Below are positions 14,085 to 22,203 of a stretch of DNA of 35,846 bases, piece by piece. The stretch lies in assembly GCA_938015415.1 (NCBI GenBank), contig CALLPK010000085.1, positions 1 to 35,846 on the forward strand, given 5' to 3'. Made by a program: the position numbers and the translations under genes. Source of the stretch: an uncultured Saprospiraceae bacterium. Lineage in GTDB: Bacteria > Bacteroidota > Bacteroidia > Chitinophagales > Saprospiraceae. The notes below the pieces were generated by a model. That model saw only the letters and a program-made list of their open reading frames with translations. It was not told the DNA's origin and made no database searches. Every line of letters begins with the position of its first letter. Position 1 is the stretch's first letter.

Positions 14085-15239
14085 TCAACTTCTAATTCCA
14101 TTTCCCAGCGGAGTGGCCGGTGTCTCTTTTGGAACCCTTCCCAGTTCTACCGGAAGCGATAGCGTTTTTAATCTGGGTAAAACCATTTCTGCAAATAATT
14201 TACATTCGTCCAAATGTGGATAACCGGAAAAAATAAAAGCTCGAATCCCCATATCCATATACCGCTGAATTTTTGCTATAATTTGGTCTGGCGTACCGAC
14301 TAGTGCGGCACCACATCCCGAACGGGCCCGGCCGATACCCGTCCATAAGTTCGGTTCCGCATACCCTTTTTGATCCGCAAGATTCCTCATCTCCGCCTGC
14401 CTGGATACACCGTAAGATTTTGCATCCAGCGCTCTTTCCCGGATTTCTTTTCCTTTTTCTGGTTCCAGTTTTGAGAGTAATCGATCGGCATAATTTCGGG
14501 CCTCCTTTTCAGTTTCTCTCACAATGACATGAATTCTCAATCCAAAATCTACTGCTCGTTTGTATTCTGCTGCCTTTTGACTCATATTAGACATTAGCTC
14601 CAAAAGCCGGGACTCAGTTTCCGGCCACATCAGATAGACATCACAGTGTTCCGCGCACAGATCCACCCCAGCTGGAGAGTAACCACCAAAGTAGAGCAGG
14701 GGCCCTCCGTTTTGCTGATAAGGTTTGCAGGGCGCTGCTGGTAAATCTAATTGGTAATACTTCCCCTGAAAATCTATGACCTCTTTAGTCCAGGCCTGTT
14801 TCAGGATTTCGATGACCTCTCGCGACCGTGCGTAGCGAATGGCAGAATCTACCTTTGTACCAGGTAAGTCTGAACTAATAATATTAATGGTTAACCGCCC
14901 TTTTAAAATATGATCAAGGGTCGCAATCGCCCGGGCCAGCATGGGTGGGTGTATTTCTCCGCAACGAACCGCCGCTAGTAAATTTATGTTTTTAGTTAAA
15001 GGGGCGACCGCACTAACGAAGCTCATCGTATCCTGACCTACTTGATAAGAAGAAGGACAGAGAATATTTTTATAACCCAGTCGGTCGGCTGTTAACAGGA
15101 TATTGGAGGCATTTTCCCAATTGCTCTTATACTGATTCTTCATTTCTCCCATGAATTCAGTATCTCCATTACAAATTGGAGCAAACCAGGAAACTTCTGC
15201 TCCCGTTAGTTGTCTGGATTTTATATTTATCCGGTTCAT
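14085..15239 (-). CDS. LLM-class FMN-dependent oxidoreductase (alkanesulfonate monooxygenase-like)
   Basis: A 384-residue bacterial luciferase-like TIM-barrel enzyme that uses reduced flavin and O2; the closest functional type is SsuD. Typical features are [20 protein letters not shown], the flavin-phosphate region [38 protein letters not shown], and [21 protein letters not shown] with the catalytic-type His/Tyr cluster. I chose ATG 15239 ([13 protein letters not shown]). The open frame continues 34 codons upstream, but that part contains a terminator-like hairpin and reads like untranslated leader. The reduced-flavin supplier and substrate transporter are not in view. Confidence 0.88.
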   Translation of the reverse strand: MNRINIKSRQLTGAEVSWFAPICNGDTEFMGEMKNQYKSNWENASNILLTADRLGYKNILCPSSYQVGQDTMSFVSAVAPLTKNINLLAAVRCGEIHPPMLARAIATLDHILKGRLTINIISSDLPGTKVDSAIRYARSREVIEILKQAWTKEVIDFQGKYYQLDLPAAPCKPYQQNGGPLLYFGGYSPAGVDLCAEHCDVYLMWPETESRLLELMSNMSQKAAEYKRAVDFGLRIHVIVRETEKEARNYADRLLSKLEPEKGKEIRERALDAKSYGVSRQAEMRNLADQKGYAEPNLWTGIGRARSGCGAALVGTPDQIIAKIQRYMDMGIRAFIFSGYPHLDECKLFAEMVLPRLKTLSLPVELGRVPKETPATPLGNGIRS

Positions 15240-15274
15240 ATTTATTTTTTTAGAAAAAAGTCTATCAAAGTAAC

Positions 15275-15302
15275 AAAAAAAAAGAGCATCGTCCCCGCTC
15301 CT
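15275..15302 (-). terminator. Terminator-like hairpin in the leader of the LLM gene
   Basis: On the minus strand GAGC (15300-15297) pairs with GCTC (15287-15284), extendable by G-U and A-T pairs, and is followed by nine T residues. It lies 36 bp upstream of the start codon on the coding strand, where it could act as an attenuator. Confidence 0.5.
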
Positions 15303-15388
15303 GGGCATTTCTTCACATTTTACCCGTGCATTTTTGCACATCTTTTATTTATGTAGGTACATGAAGTTTTAAATTTAATAGAAAATTT

Positions 15389-15396
15389 TATCTTTA
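15389..15396 (+). promoter_or_regulatory. Possible -7 element of the mscS gene
   Basis: TATCTTTA matches TAnnTTTG except for its last base and lies 58 bp before the mscS start. No clear -33 TTG is present. Confidence 0.3.
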
Positions 15397-15453
15397 CGAC
15401 TTCAATCGATTTACTCGAAAATGATTTTAGTTTAATCACCAACCCCTGATAAT

Positions 15454-16272
15454 ATGGAAAATTTTGATAAGTATTCGGAGATGGCCACCAAAGCGATGTT
15501 TACCTACGTACCCCGAATTCTGTTGGCCATATTTGCGTTGATGGTTGGATTCTGGCTCGTCAAAAAAGTACATAGACTGGTAGCGCTTAGCATGGAGCGG
15601 AGTAATATGGCTCCTGAAATCCGTTCTTTTGCTACTTCGTTTTTAGATATTGCGATGAAGGTTGCGGTGGTACTTTTTGTAGCTAGTATCCTGGGTTTTG
15701 AATTAACTTCCCTTGTCGCAATTCTTGCAGCGGCCGGATTTGCGGTGGGGATGGCGCTACAAGGAAGCTTGGGCAATTTTGCCGCAGGTATCATGATTTT
15801 GGGAATAAAACCTTATCGAGTAGGAGACTGGGTGGAGATTCAGGATAAATTTGGTCAAATCGAAACCATTCAGATATTTAATACGACGATGACGACGCCT
15901 GGACAGAAGACGCTCATCATTCCTAATGGGCAGGTTATGGAAGGGGTCATTACTAACTTTTCTACTAAAGAACACATCCGACTTGAATTACAAGTGACCA
16001 TGCCCTACGCTGAAAGTTTTCCTGTTGTTAAAGAAATTATCCGTGAATCCTTACGTGGAATACCACAAATACTGGAATATCCTGAACCCGAAATTGGGAT
16101 TGAATCTTACGATAGCCACAATATTGTCATTGCGGTTCGTCCCTATATTAAACCAGAACATTATTGGGAAGTCACCTTTGCTGCCTACAGTAAAATAAAA
16201 GATGGCTTTAACAAAAATAATATCAAAGTTGCCTACTCCGAAGGGGTCGAACTTGGACCAATTGGTTCGTAG
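15454..16272 (+). CDS. MscS-family small-conductance mechanosensitive channel
   Basis: A 272-residue inner-membrane channel that opens on hypo-osmotic stress. Three hydrophobic segments lie at about residues 13-35, 62-82 and 88-112. The third carries the Gly/Ala-rich pore helix AAAGFAVGMALQGSLGNFAAG, continuing into GIMILGIKPYRVGDWVEI, which is the beta-domain entry. The C-terminal cytosolic cage follows (TIQIFNTTMTTPGQKTLIIPNG). The length matches E. coli MscS. It is divergent from the LLM gene and followed by a perfect palindrome. Confidence 0.94.
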   Translation: MENFDKYSEMATKAMFTYVPRILLAIFALMVGFWLVKKVHRLVALSMERSNMAPEIRSFATSFLDIAMKVAVVLFVASILGFELTSLVAILAAAGFAVGMALQGSLGNFAAGIMILGIKPYRVGDWVEIQDKFGQIETIQIFNTTMTTPGQKTLIIPNGQVMEGVITNFSTKEHIRLELQVTMPYAESFPVVKEIIRESLRGIPQILEYPEPEIGIESYDSHNIVIAVRPYIKPEHYWEVTFAAYSKIKDGFNKNNIKVAYSEGVELGPIGS

Positions 16273-16322
16273 AAGTAATGAAAAGGTAATAAGTATGTTT
16301 TCGGTTAAATCCGCGTTTAGAG

Positions 16323-16356
16323 GCCCCTGCATTCCGGTCGACCGGAATGCAGGGGC
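16323..16356. repeat. Perfect 34-bp palindrome downstream of mscS
   Basis: GCCCCTGCATTCCGGTC (16323-16339) is followed directly by its exact reverse complement GACCGGAATGCAGGGGC (16340-16356), with no spacer. It is GC-rich in an AT-rich neighbourhood and lies 51 bp after the mscS stop. There is no T run right after it (AAATTTAAAGG), so termination would be atypical. Confidence 0.95.
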
Positions 16357-16390
16357 AAATTTAAAGGAGGGATTTTTTTGCTACTTCTTT

Positions 16391-16423
16391 TTGCTGCTAG
16401 CTGGGATGTTAAATTTGTTTAAC
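16391..16423 (+). promoter_or_regulatory. Promoter and overlapping palindromic operator of the marR gene
   Basis: TAAATTTG (16410-16417) is a perfect -7 element, with TTG at 16391-16393 (spacer 16, a little short). The palindrome GTTAAA-TTTG-TTTAAC (16408-16423) covers the -7 element. MarR-family proteins usually bind such inverted repeats in their own promoters, so autorepression is a reasonable inference. Confidence 0.55.
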
Positions 16424-16456
16424 AATCACGAACTTTTTCTTTAAAAATTTTAAGCT

Positions 16457-16915
16457 ATGTCTTCTTTAATTCTTTCCAATAGCTATGGAATACTAATTGA
16501 CCGAACCCTGCGTCTTATCAAGTTACGCTACCTGCAGACCTTTAGAGCTGCTGGTGTTGACATTACCCCCGAACAATGGGCACTCATGGATCAACTCTAT
16601 CAGACCGATGGAGTTTCCCAAAATGAACTGGCCAATGGTACCTTTAAGAATGCCCCGACGGTTTCCCGAATTGTCGACCTGCTTTGTAAAAAAGGCTGGA
16701 CCGAACGTTCCCGCTGTGAAAACGATCGTCGTAGCTATAATATATTTCTCACTACTAATGGAAAAAAGATCGTTGAGACGCTCCTCCCAAAGGTAGCTCA
16801 CCTACGTCAGTTGGGCTGGAAAAGTATGACGGAAGACGACTACAAAACTTTTATTCGTATTATGAATCAAATTCACGAAAATTACGAAGAAGAAAATGTG
16901 GAGAAATCTAATTAA
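16457..16915 (+). CDS. MarR-family transcriptional regulator
   Basis: A 152-residue winged-helix regulator. The DNA-binding part spans about residues 35-105. It includes ITPEQWALMDQLYQTDGVSQNELANGTFKNAPTVSRIVD (two turns of the recognition region) and the wing RSRCENDRRSYNIFLT with the conserved D-R-R. Helices at both ends form the dimer. It lies upstream of and in the same direction as 4-hydroxyphenylpyruvate dioxygenase, but 254 bp apart with a separate promoter in front of that gene. Control of the tyrosine catabolic gene is plausible but not shown. A palindrome over its own -7 element suggests autoregulation. Confidence 0.9.
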   Translation: MSSLILSNSYGILIDRTLRLIKLRYLQTFRAAGVDITPEQWALMDQLYQTDGVSQNELANGTFKNAPTVSRIVDLLCKKGWTERSRCENDRRSYNIFLTTNGKKIVETLLPKVAHLRQLGWKSMTEDDYKTFIRIMNQIHENYEEENVEKSN

Positions 16916-17124
16916 TAGCTACGGCTTATGATGGCACAAATAAGGTCTTTATCTCTTCAGAAAAATTAACTTACCCATAATCCCTACCTCGTCTGCCGGT
17001 AGATACTTACCTTCATTTTGTGGGCCTTCTTAAACAATTCCATTGCTTGCATCTTTTACAACGATCCTTTCTGCCTAAGTTATTTTATTACGAGTCTCTT
17101 ATAGACTTTTCCTTACAATTTCAT

Positions 17125-17132
17125 TATATTTG
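17125..17132 (+). promoter_or_regulatory. -7 element of the hpd gene
   Basis: TATATTTG is a perfect TAnnTTTG match 37 bp before the hpd start codon. No good TTG lies 20 bases upstream, which may mean the promoter is weak or activator-dependent. Confidence 0.5.
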
Positions 17133-17169
17133 CCATGACAACTATTTATGACCAAATAATCTACCAATT

Positions 17170-18300
17170 ATGGAATTGAAAACCAATCCTTCCGCCTCTG
17201 CCCATCCCATAGAAGATTTTATGCCTTTAAACGGTACGGATTATCTCGAATTATATGTAAGCAATGCTCGTCAGGCGGCCTATTATTACAAGACCGCCTT
17301 TGGTTTCAAATCGTTGGCTTACGCAGGCCTGGAAACTGGATTACGAGAACGTGAATCTTACGTTATTGTTCAGGATAAAATTCGATTAGTATTGACCAGT
17401 CCATTACAAAGTGGGACCGACATTGGTCGCCATATTGATCAGCACGGAGATGGAGTAAAAGTAACCGCGTTGTGGGTAGATGATGCCACGCGTGCTTATA
17501 AAGAAGCTATGAAACGGGGTGCCACTTCCTACATGGAGCCAACCACGGAAGAAGATGCAGATGGAAAAGTAGTTCGCTCGGGTATTTATAGTTACGGAGA
17601 GGTAGTTCATATCTTTGTGGAACGTAAAGACTATAAAGGTGTTTTCCTTCCTGGTTATCAGGCCTGGAATCCGCGGTATGAATCCGAACCGGTCGGGTTA
17701 AAATTTGTCGATCATATGGTAGGTAATGTAGAGTTGGGACGAATGAACTACTGGGTTGATTTCTACCGGGATGTGATGGGCTTTAAGCAAATTATGTCCT
17801 TTGATGATAAAGATATTTCCACTGACTTTACGGCCTTGATGAGTAAAGTAATGAGTAATAACAATGGGCGTATAAAATTTCCAATTAATGAGCCTGCTCC
17901 TGGAAAGAAAAAATCTCAGGTAGACGAATATTTAGAATTTTACGAAGGAGAAGGCGTTCAACATATTGCAGTGGCGACCGATAATATCATTGATACGGTA
18001 ACTAAACTCCGGGATCGTGGCGTAGAATTTCTTCGCGTACCACAAACTTATTATGATCAGGTACTGGATCGGGTGGGGAAAATTGACGAAGATATTGCAC
18101 CTCTCGCAGAATTAGGTATTCTTGTAGACCGGGATGACGAAGGATATTTATTACAAATATTTACCAAACCAGTGAATCCTCGTCCCACCATGTTCTTCGA
18201 AATTATCCAGCGTAAAGGGGCTACCTCCTTCGGAAAAGGAAACTTTAAAGCCCTATTCGAAGCCATCGAACGAGAACAGGAACTGAGAGGAACTTTGTAA
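17170..18300 (+). CDS. hpd: 4-hydroxyphenylpyruvate dioxygenase
   Basis: This non-haem Fe(II) dioxygenase converts 4-hydroxyphenylpyruvate to homogentisate in tyrosine degradation. The 376-residue protein has the two vicinal-oxygen-chelate halves of the family. The three iron ligands are recognisable as His182 (FVDHMVGNV), His265 (GVQHIAVATDNI) and Glu344 (MFFEIIQRKG). The C-terminal FGKGNFKALFEAIEREQELRG gate helix is complete. No homogentisate dioxygenase or other pathway gene is adjacent. A MarR regulator lies upstream. Confidence 0.96.
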   Translation: MELKTNPSASAHPIEDFMPLNGTDYLELYVSNARQAAYYYKTAFGFKSLAYAGLETGLRERESYVIVQDKIRLVLTSPLQSGTDIGRHIDQHGDGVKVTALWVDDATRAYKEAMKRGATSYMEPTTEEDADGKVVRSGIYSYGEVVHIFVERKDYKGVFLPGYQAWNPRYESEPVGLKFVDHMVGNVELGRMNYWVDFYRDVMGFKQIMSFDDKDISTDFTALMSKVMSNNNGRIKFPINEPAPGKKKSQVDEYLEFYEGEGVQHIAVATDNIIDTVTKLRDRGVEFLRVPQTYYDQVLDRVGKIDEDIAPLAELGILVDRDDEGYLLQIFTKPVNPRPTMFFEIIQRKGATSFGKGNFKALFEAIEREQELRGTL

Positions 18301-18422
18301 AAGCTTGTTGCTAGGATGTTCAATCTACTCAGCAATTGCGAAAAATTTCTTCTTGATAAAATTTTGTTAACGAACAAAAAACTTCACGTTTCGACAAAGC
18401 CTCCGACCTTGAGCTTTTTTCC

Positions 18423-18578
18423 ATTCGGTGCCTTAATAAAATGTCTTAAACCGAATACTGTTTGAGCTAAACAACTGTTGAATAAAAGATAAAAGACTAA
18501 TAATCAACAAATTAAAAATAATAAACAGAACTTCGAAGCGAGTTTATTCGGTTTGACATTTTATTAGAAGTGCCGAAT
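18423..18578. repeat. 156-bp element bounded by ~34-bp imperfect inverted repeats
   Basis: The left arm (18423-18457) and the inverted right arm (18546-18578) share ATTCGG, AATAAAATGTC and AAACCGAATA in the same order, with small indels between the blocks. Each arm is itself bounded by ATTCGG and CCGAAT. The interior of about 88 bp is AT-rich and non-coding. It could be a MITE-like element or a paired regulatory site. Confidence 0.6.
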
Positions 18579-18912
18579 TCGAAAAATGCGACAGGCGGCA
18601 GATTTTTTTGTTTCGTTTTTTTTTCTGCAAAAAAAATGAACAGAAAGAATAAAAAAGCTAAAATCTTGGAGCAAATTACATTACAAAAGTACGGAAGTTT
18701 TTTTCGTCAATTGAACACCCTAGCCAACAGCTAATAGCAAAAAGCAAAACAACCCTCAAATCGTCTCCTGTATTTCAAACCATTATCCATTCCCCACCAC
18801 ACGAAACAAAGCACCCAAAAACAACGTTTACAAAGCGGAAAACGCTGGTAATCGTATATTGCCCGAAAACCAGTATTTTTACCCAACATTTTAAGTACGC
18901 CTCCATATTGTC

Positions 18913-18965
18913 AATATTTTGAAAATATTACGAAAACTTGGCTAAGTACAGGTGTTGTTAACAAC
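18913..18965. promoter_or_regulatory. Two palindromes upstream of the MoxR gene
   Basis: AATATTTT-G-AAAATATT (18913-18929) and GTTGTTAACAAC (18954-18965) are perfect palindromes in the 80 bp before the ATG at 18994. They may be operator sites; no matching regulator can be named. Confidence 0.35.
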
Positions 18966-18993
18966 CACAGAATCACCCGCAATTAAAAAAATT

Positions 18994-19965
18994 ATGCAAG
19001 ATACCGCTTATAAAACCGACGTAGAAGCCGTAGATGGATTGGCAAAATCCTACCGTGACCTTTCTCAGGAAATTGGAAAAGTAATCGTAGGACAAGAAGA
19101 AGTCGTAAAAGCCGTCATTATTTCCATGTTTAGTAAAGGCCATAGCTTACTGGTCGGAGTTCCTGGTTTGGCCAAGACGCTATTAGTAAGTACGATTGCC
19201 GAAGTACTGGATCTGGAATTTAAGCGGATTCAGTTTACCCCGGATTTAATGCCTTCGGACATTACGGGTTCAGAGATTCTGGGAGAAAACCGACAATTTA
19301 AATTTAACAAAGGACCGATCTTTTCCAATATTGTACTGGCGGATGAGATCAACCGTACGCCTCCTAAAACGCAGGCAGCCTTACTGGAAGCGATGCAGGA
19401 ACGTTCGGTAACCGTAAACGGTGAGCGTCATATTTTACCCGCACCGTTTTTTGTACTGGCGACGCAGAATCCGATTGAGCAGGAAGGAACTTATCCGTTA
19501 CCAGAAGCACAGTTAGACCGTTTTATGTTTAATATTTCGCTCGATTATCCTTCTTACGAAGAAGAAATTGCCGTAGTAAAAGCGACTACTAAAAACACAA
19601 AATACGACTTAAAGCATATCGTTACGGGTCAGCAAATTTTATACTTTCAGGAACTGATTCGCAAAATTCCAATCGCGGATAACGTCCTAGAATATGCGGT
19701 TTCTTTAGCCACCAAAACTCGTCCCAACACGCCGCGGGCTACCAGCGAAGTTAACAATTATATTTCCTGGGGTGCCGGTCCGCGAGCCTCTCAGTATCTG
19801 GTACTCGGTGCCAAGTGTCACGCGGCCATCAGTGGTAAATATAGTCCGGATATTGAAGACGTACAGGCGATCGCAAAGCTGGTACTACGTCACCGGATTG
19901 TCCGTAACTACAAAGCGGAAGCAGAAGGAATTACCGAAGAAAATATCATCGAAGGGTTGTTTTAA
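18994..19965 (+). CDS. MoxR-family AAA+ ATPase
   Basis: A 323-residue cytoplasmic AAA+ chaperone-like ATPase. The Walker A region is LVGVPGLAKT, Walker B is IVLADEINRTPPKTQAALLEAM, and sensor 1 is LATQNPIEQEGTYPLPEAQLDRF. The C-terminal lid (RPNTPRATSEVNNYISWGAGPRASQ) is also typical of MoxR. I prefer ATG 18994; an in-frame GTG at 18952 would add 14 residues but lies on the GTTGTTAACAAC palindrome. MoxR genes normally precede DUF58 and VWA (Bat) genes. Here a terminator follows at once, so the gene is an orphan. Confidence 0.94.
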   Translation: MQDTAYKTDVEAVDGLAKSYRDLSQEIGKVIVGQEEVVKAVIISMFSKGHSLLVGVPGLAKTLLVSTIAEVLDLEFKRIQFTPDLMPSDITGSEILGENRQFKFNKGPIFSNIVLADEINRTPPKTQAALLEAMQERSVTVNGERHILPAPFFVLATQNPIEQEGTYPLPEAQLDRFMFNISLDYPSYEEEIAVVKATTKNTKYDLKHIVTGQQILYFQELIRKIPIADNVLEYAVSLATKTRPNTPRATSEVNNYISWGAGPRASQYLVLGAKCHAAISGKYSPDIEDVQAIAKLVLRHRIVRNYKAEAEGITEENIIEGLF

Positions 19966-19988
19966 AATATCCTCGTAAAAAATATACC

Positions 19989-20019
19989 AGCCGAATATTC
20001 CAGTAATATTCGGCTTTTT
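19989..20019 (+). terminator. Intrinsic terminator of the MoxR gene
   Basis: AGCCGAATATT (19989-19999) pairs perfectly with AATATTCGGCT (20005-20015) and is followed by T residues, 24 bp after the stop. Confidence 0.92.
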
Positions 20020-20076
20020 TAGTTGAGTCGGTAATCATTTGGTCGTCGCATTTTTAGCAACTATTTTTTCGTGTAA

Positions 20077-20178
20077 CTCCTATTTTTAACGATGAAATAG
20101 GGGTTTTACGAAAATTATAGGGGTTTTTCTCCCCTCTACCGCGGACTTTCGGCGAATCATTCCTTTTAAGTAACTTTG
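20077..20178 (+). promoter_or_regulatory. Hairpin and promoter region of the DUF4837 gene
   Basis: CCTATTT (from 20079) can pair with AAATAGG (to about 20101). Further on, TAACTTTG at 20171-20178 is a perfect -7 element, with a TTTC (20147-20150) near the -33 position. The start would be near 20184, leaving a leader of about 140 nt before the ATG. The remainder of the 361-bp spacer (19966-20326) shows nothing else I can support. Confidence 0.45.
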
Positions 20179-20326
20179 TTAACCACCAAAATCGGTTTCG
20201 CGGGCATCTATTTAACGAAAGAATTGTTTTAAAGAAAACGTTATCCTGCCCGTTTTGGATTACTGCGTTTTTAATCGCTGTTTCTCCAAAGAGATTATGT
20301 TTCTTAACATTAATAAAATCGTCGAA

Positions 20327-21433
20327 ATGAAATATTTAAAATTTGTCAAAAATATGGTTCCTAAAATCATCTTCCCCTTATTACTGGTAATTATTTGGAC
20401 CGGATGTGCCAGCGATATGACCAGTAAATTCAACGCACCGAAAAATGCTTTCGGTCAAGCCAACCGACTTTGTGTCATTGCCGATCAGGACGTTTGGGAA
20501 GGGGCGGTAGGAGACTCCATCCGCTATCTTTTTGGAGCGGCCTACCCTATTTTGCCGCAGCCTGAACCGCTGTTTGATCTACAACATTTTACCCCGCAAG
20601 AACTTAATTTGGATCCGTACCGAAAAGAATTACGCGCCTATCTGATGGTCGGAGATTTAAGTAATCCAGAATCACCTACTGTACAATCCATTACCAAAGA
20701 TCTGGGAGCAGAAAACGTACGAAAGGCAAAAGAACAATCAGATTTTAATATTAAAGTTGGGTACGATAAATGGGCGCAAGGACAAACACTCGTTTATTTA
20801 TTTGCACAATCAAAAAATAAATTACTGGACGCCGCGGAACGGAATTTCCCCGCAATTGCCAACAAACTGCATAAAACCGATAAAGAACAATTTGAAGCAA
20901 CCTTATATTTTGGTGGAGAAGGCGAATCGGTAAAACAAAAAGTAAAAAATCAATTTGAAATGGATCTTCGCATCCCCAGTGATTATTTTGTGGCAGTTCA
21001 AGATACTGAAACTATTTGGCTAAGAAAAGAAACAGAATTTTTGAGTAGCAATATTTTAATTCACAGAATGGCTTATACTGATCAGAATCAGCTCACGAAA
21101 GAAGGTATTAAAAAATTGAGAGACGGACTGGGCAAACAATACGTCAGCACCGAGATCAAGGATACTTATATGCGAACCAACGATGTAGATCTACCCATGC
21201 TCACCAAGGCTATTGATTTAAATGGTGCCTACGCCATTGAAGCTCGTGGTATCTGGGATATTGTCAACGACTTTATGGGCGGTCCTTTTTTGAGCTACCT
21301 GATTCTCAATAAAGAAAAAAACGAACTTATTTTTATAGATTGTTTTGTACATGCGCCCGGCAAAAAGAAAAGAGATTATATGATGCATCTCGAATACATT
21401 ATAGAATCTGCAAAATTTTCTACAACACAATAA
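20327..21433 (+). CDS. DUF4837-family lipoprotein
   Basis: A 368-residue exported lipoprotein of the Bacteroidota-specific DUF4837 family, function unknown. The signal MKYLKFVKNMVPKIIFPLLL leads to lipobox WTGC, with the acylated Cys at residue 27. Further in-frame starts exist at 20297 (longer) and 20354 (shorter); ATG 20327 gives a conventional basic N-region. The mature part begins with the family's ANRLCVIADQDVWEGAVGDSIRYLFG. It continues with IHRMAYTDQNQLTKEGI and AIEARGIWDIVNDFMGGPFLSYLI, all of which I recognise as family hallmarks. It has its own promoter and terminator. Confidence 0.85.
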   Translation: MKYLKFVKNMVPKIIFPLLLVIIWTGCASDMTSKFNAPKNAFGQANRLCVIADQDVWEGAVGDSIRYLFGAAYPILPQPEPLFDLQHFTPQELNLDPYRKELRAYLMVGDLSNPESPTVQSITKDLGAENVRKAKEQSDFNIKVGYDKWAQGQTLVYLFAQSKNKLLDAAERNFPAIANKLHKTDKEQFEATLYFGGEGESVKQKVKNQFEMDLRIPSDYFVAVQDTETIWLRKETEFLSSNILIHRMAYTDQNQLTKEGIKKLRDGLGKQYVSTEIKDTYMRTNDVDLPMLTKAIDLNGAYAIEARGIWDIVNDFMGGPFLSYLILNKEKNELIFIDCFVHAPGKKKRDYMMHLEYIIESAKFSTTQ

Positions 21434-21467
21434 ATTAAATTAGGTCTTGACAAATAAGAAATAACTG

Positions 21468-21499
21468 ATCCCGCCAGACTATTCTGGCGGGATTTTTTT
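21468..21499 (+). terminator. Intrinsic terminator of the DUF4837 gene
   Basis: ATCCCGCCAGA (21468-21478) and TCTGGCGGGAT (21483-21493) form a perfect 11-bp stem with a four-base loop and a seven-T tail. Confidence 0.95.
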
Positions 21500-21594
21500 A
21501 TCGATTTGTTTAATGGTCATTCAAAACAAATAGATTATTTCTTATTTTCCATTTATTTAGTTAATTTTAGGCTAAACATACTTAAAATACGTCT

Positions 21595-22203
21595 ATGCTT
21601 TCTTTCAAAGCAAAAACTTCTGAACCTCTATCCGATGAGGAAATTTGTCAGCGATTCGCATCTACGGGTGATCGAAAACTAATTGGTGAATTATACAAAA
21701 GATACGGCCATCTGGTATACGGCGCCTGTATGAAATATCTGAAAAATCCGGAAGAAAGTAAGGATTTGGTTTCTGTCATTTTTGAAAAATTAATGCTAAA
21801 AATTCCCGACACTCAAATATCTTCCTTTAATTCCTGGCTATATACGATCATCCGATCCGAATGTCTTATGCGTTTACGTCGAGGCAAAAATTATGATAAC
21901 CTTAAAGAAGACATTTCTCGACTGGAAGAAAATAATGATACCTTTACACCTCGTTATGGTGATAATACCAGAGTAGGAAAAGGGCTTAACCTCGTCGCTG
22001 CCAACCGGGAAGAAATGGTCATTGAAGCCATCAAAAATTTAAAACCGGAACACCGTACTTGCATCACCCTTTTCTTTTTTGATAAAAAAAGCTACAAAGA
22101 AATCGTAGAGATTACACGCTACACCGAAAAAGAAGTGAAAAGCTATTTGCAAAATGGGAAACGGAATATCAAACAATTCCTCGAACTGCACGAATATGAA
22201 TAA
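21595..22203 (+). CDS. ECF-type RNA polymerase sigma factor
   Basis: A 202-residue sigma-70 group 4 factor. Region 2 spans about residues 28-95 (LIGELYKRYGHLVYGACMKYLKNPEESKDLVSVIFEKLM, then FNSWLYTIIRSECLMRLRR). Region 4 spans about residues 145-195 (AIKNLKPEHRTCITLFFFDKKSYKEIVEITRYTEKEVKSYLQNGKRNIKQ). The linker between the two is longer than in most ECF factors (about residues 98-142). The next gene overlaps its stop codon by 8 bp and encodes the probable anti-sigma factor, so the two are translationally coupled. A weak TAATTTTA -7-like site lies at 21562-21569. Confidence 0.92.
   Translation: MLSFKAKTSEPLSDEEICQRFASTGDRKLIGELYKRYGHLVYGACMKYLKNPEESKDLVSVIFEKLMLKIPDTQISSFNSWLYTIIRSECLMRLRRGKNYDNLKEDISRLEENNDTFTPRYGDNTRVGKGLNLVAANREEMVIEAIKNLKPEHRTCITLFFFDKKSYKEIVEITRYTEKEVKSYLQNGKRNIKQFLELHEYE

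Larger units (their letters stand above)
18301..18993. other. Long spacer between hpd and the MoxR gene
   Basis: About 690 bp with no convincing ORF. It holds a 156-bp inverted-repeat element (18423-18578), A/T-rich unique sequence, and two palindromes just before the MoxR gene. No clear terminator follows hpd. Confidence 0.55.

Noticed and set aside
15240-15341. N-terminal extension of the LLM monooxygenase by 34 codons
   Set aside because: The extra residues do not resemble the family N-terminus and the DNA contains a terminator-like hairpin with nine T residues.
18952-18993. GTG start of the MoxR gene giving 14 extra residues
   Set aside because: The upstream codons cover a perfect palindrome and add a non-family N-terminus; ATG 18994 gives the usual length. 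Not excluded.
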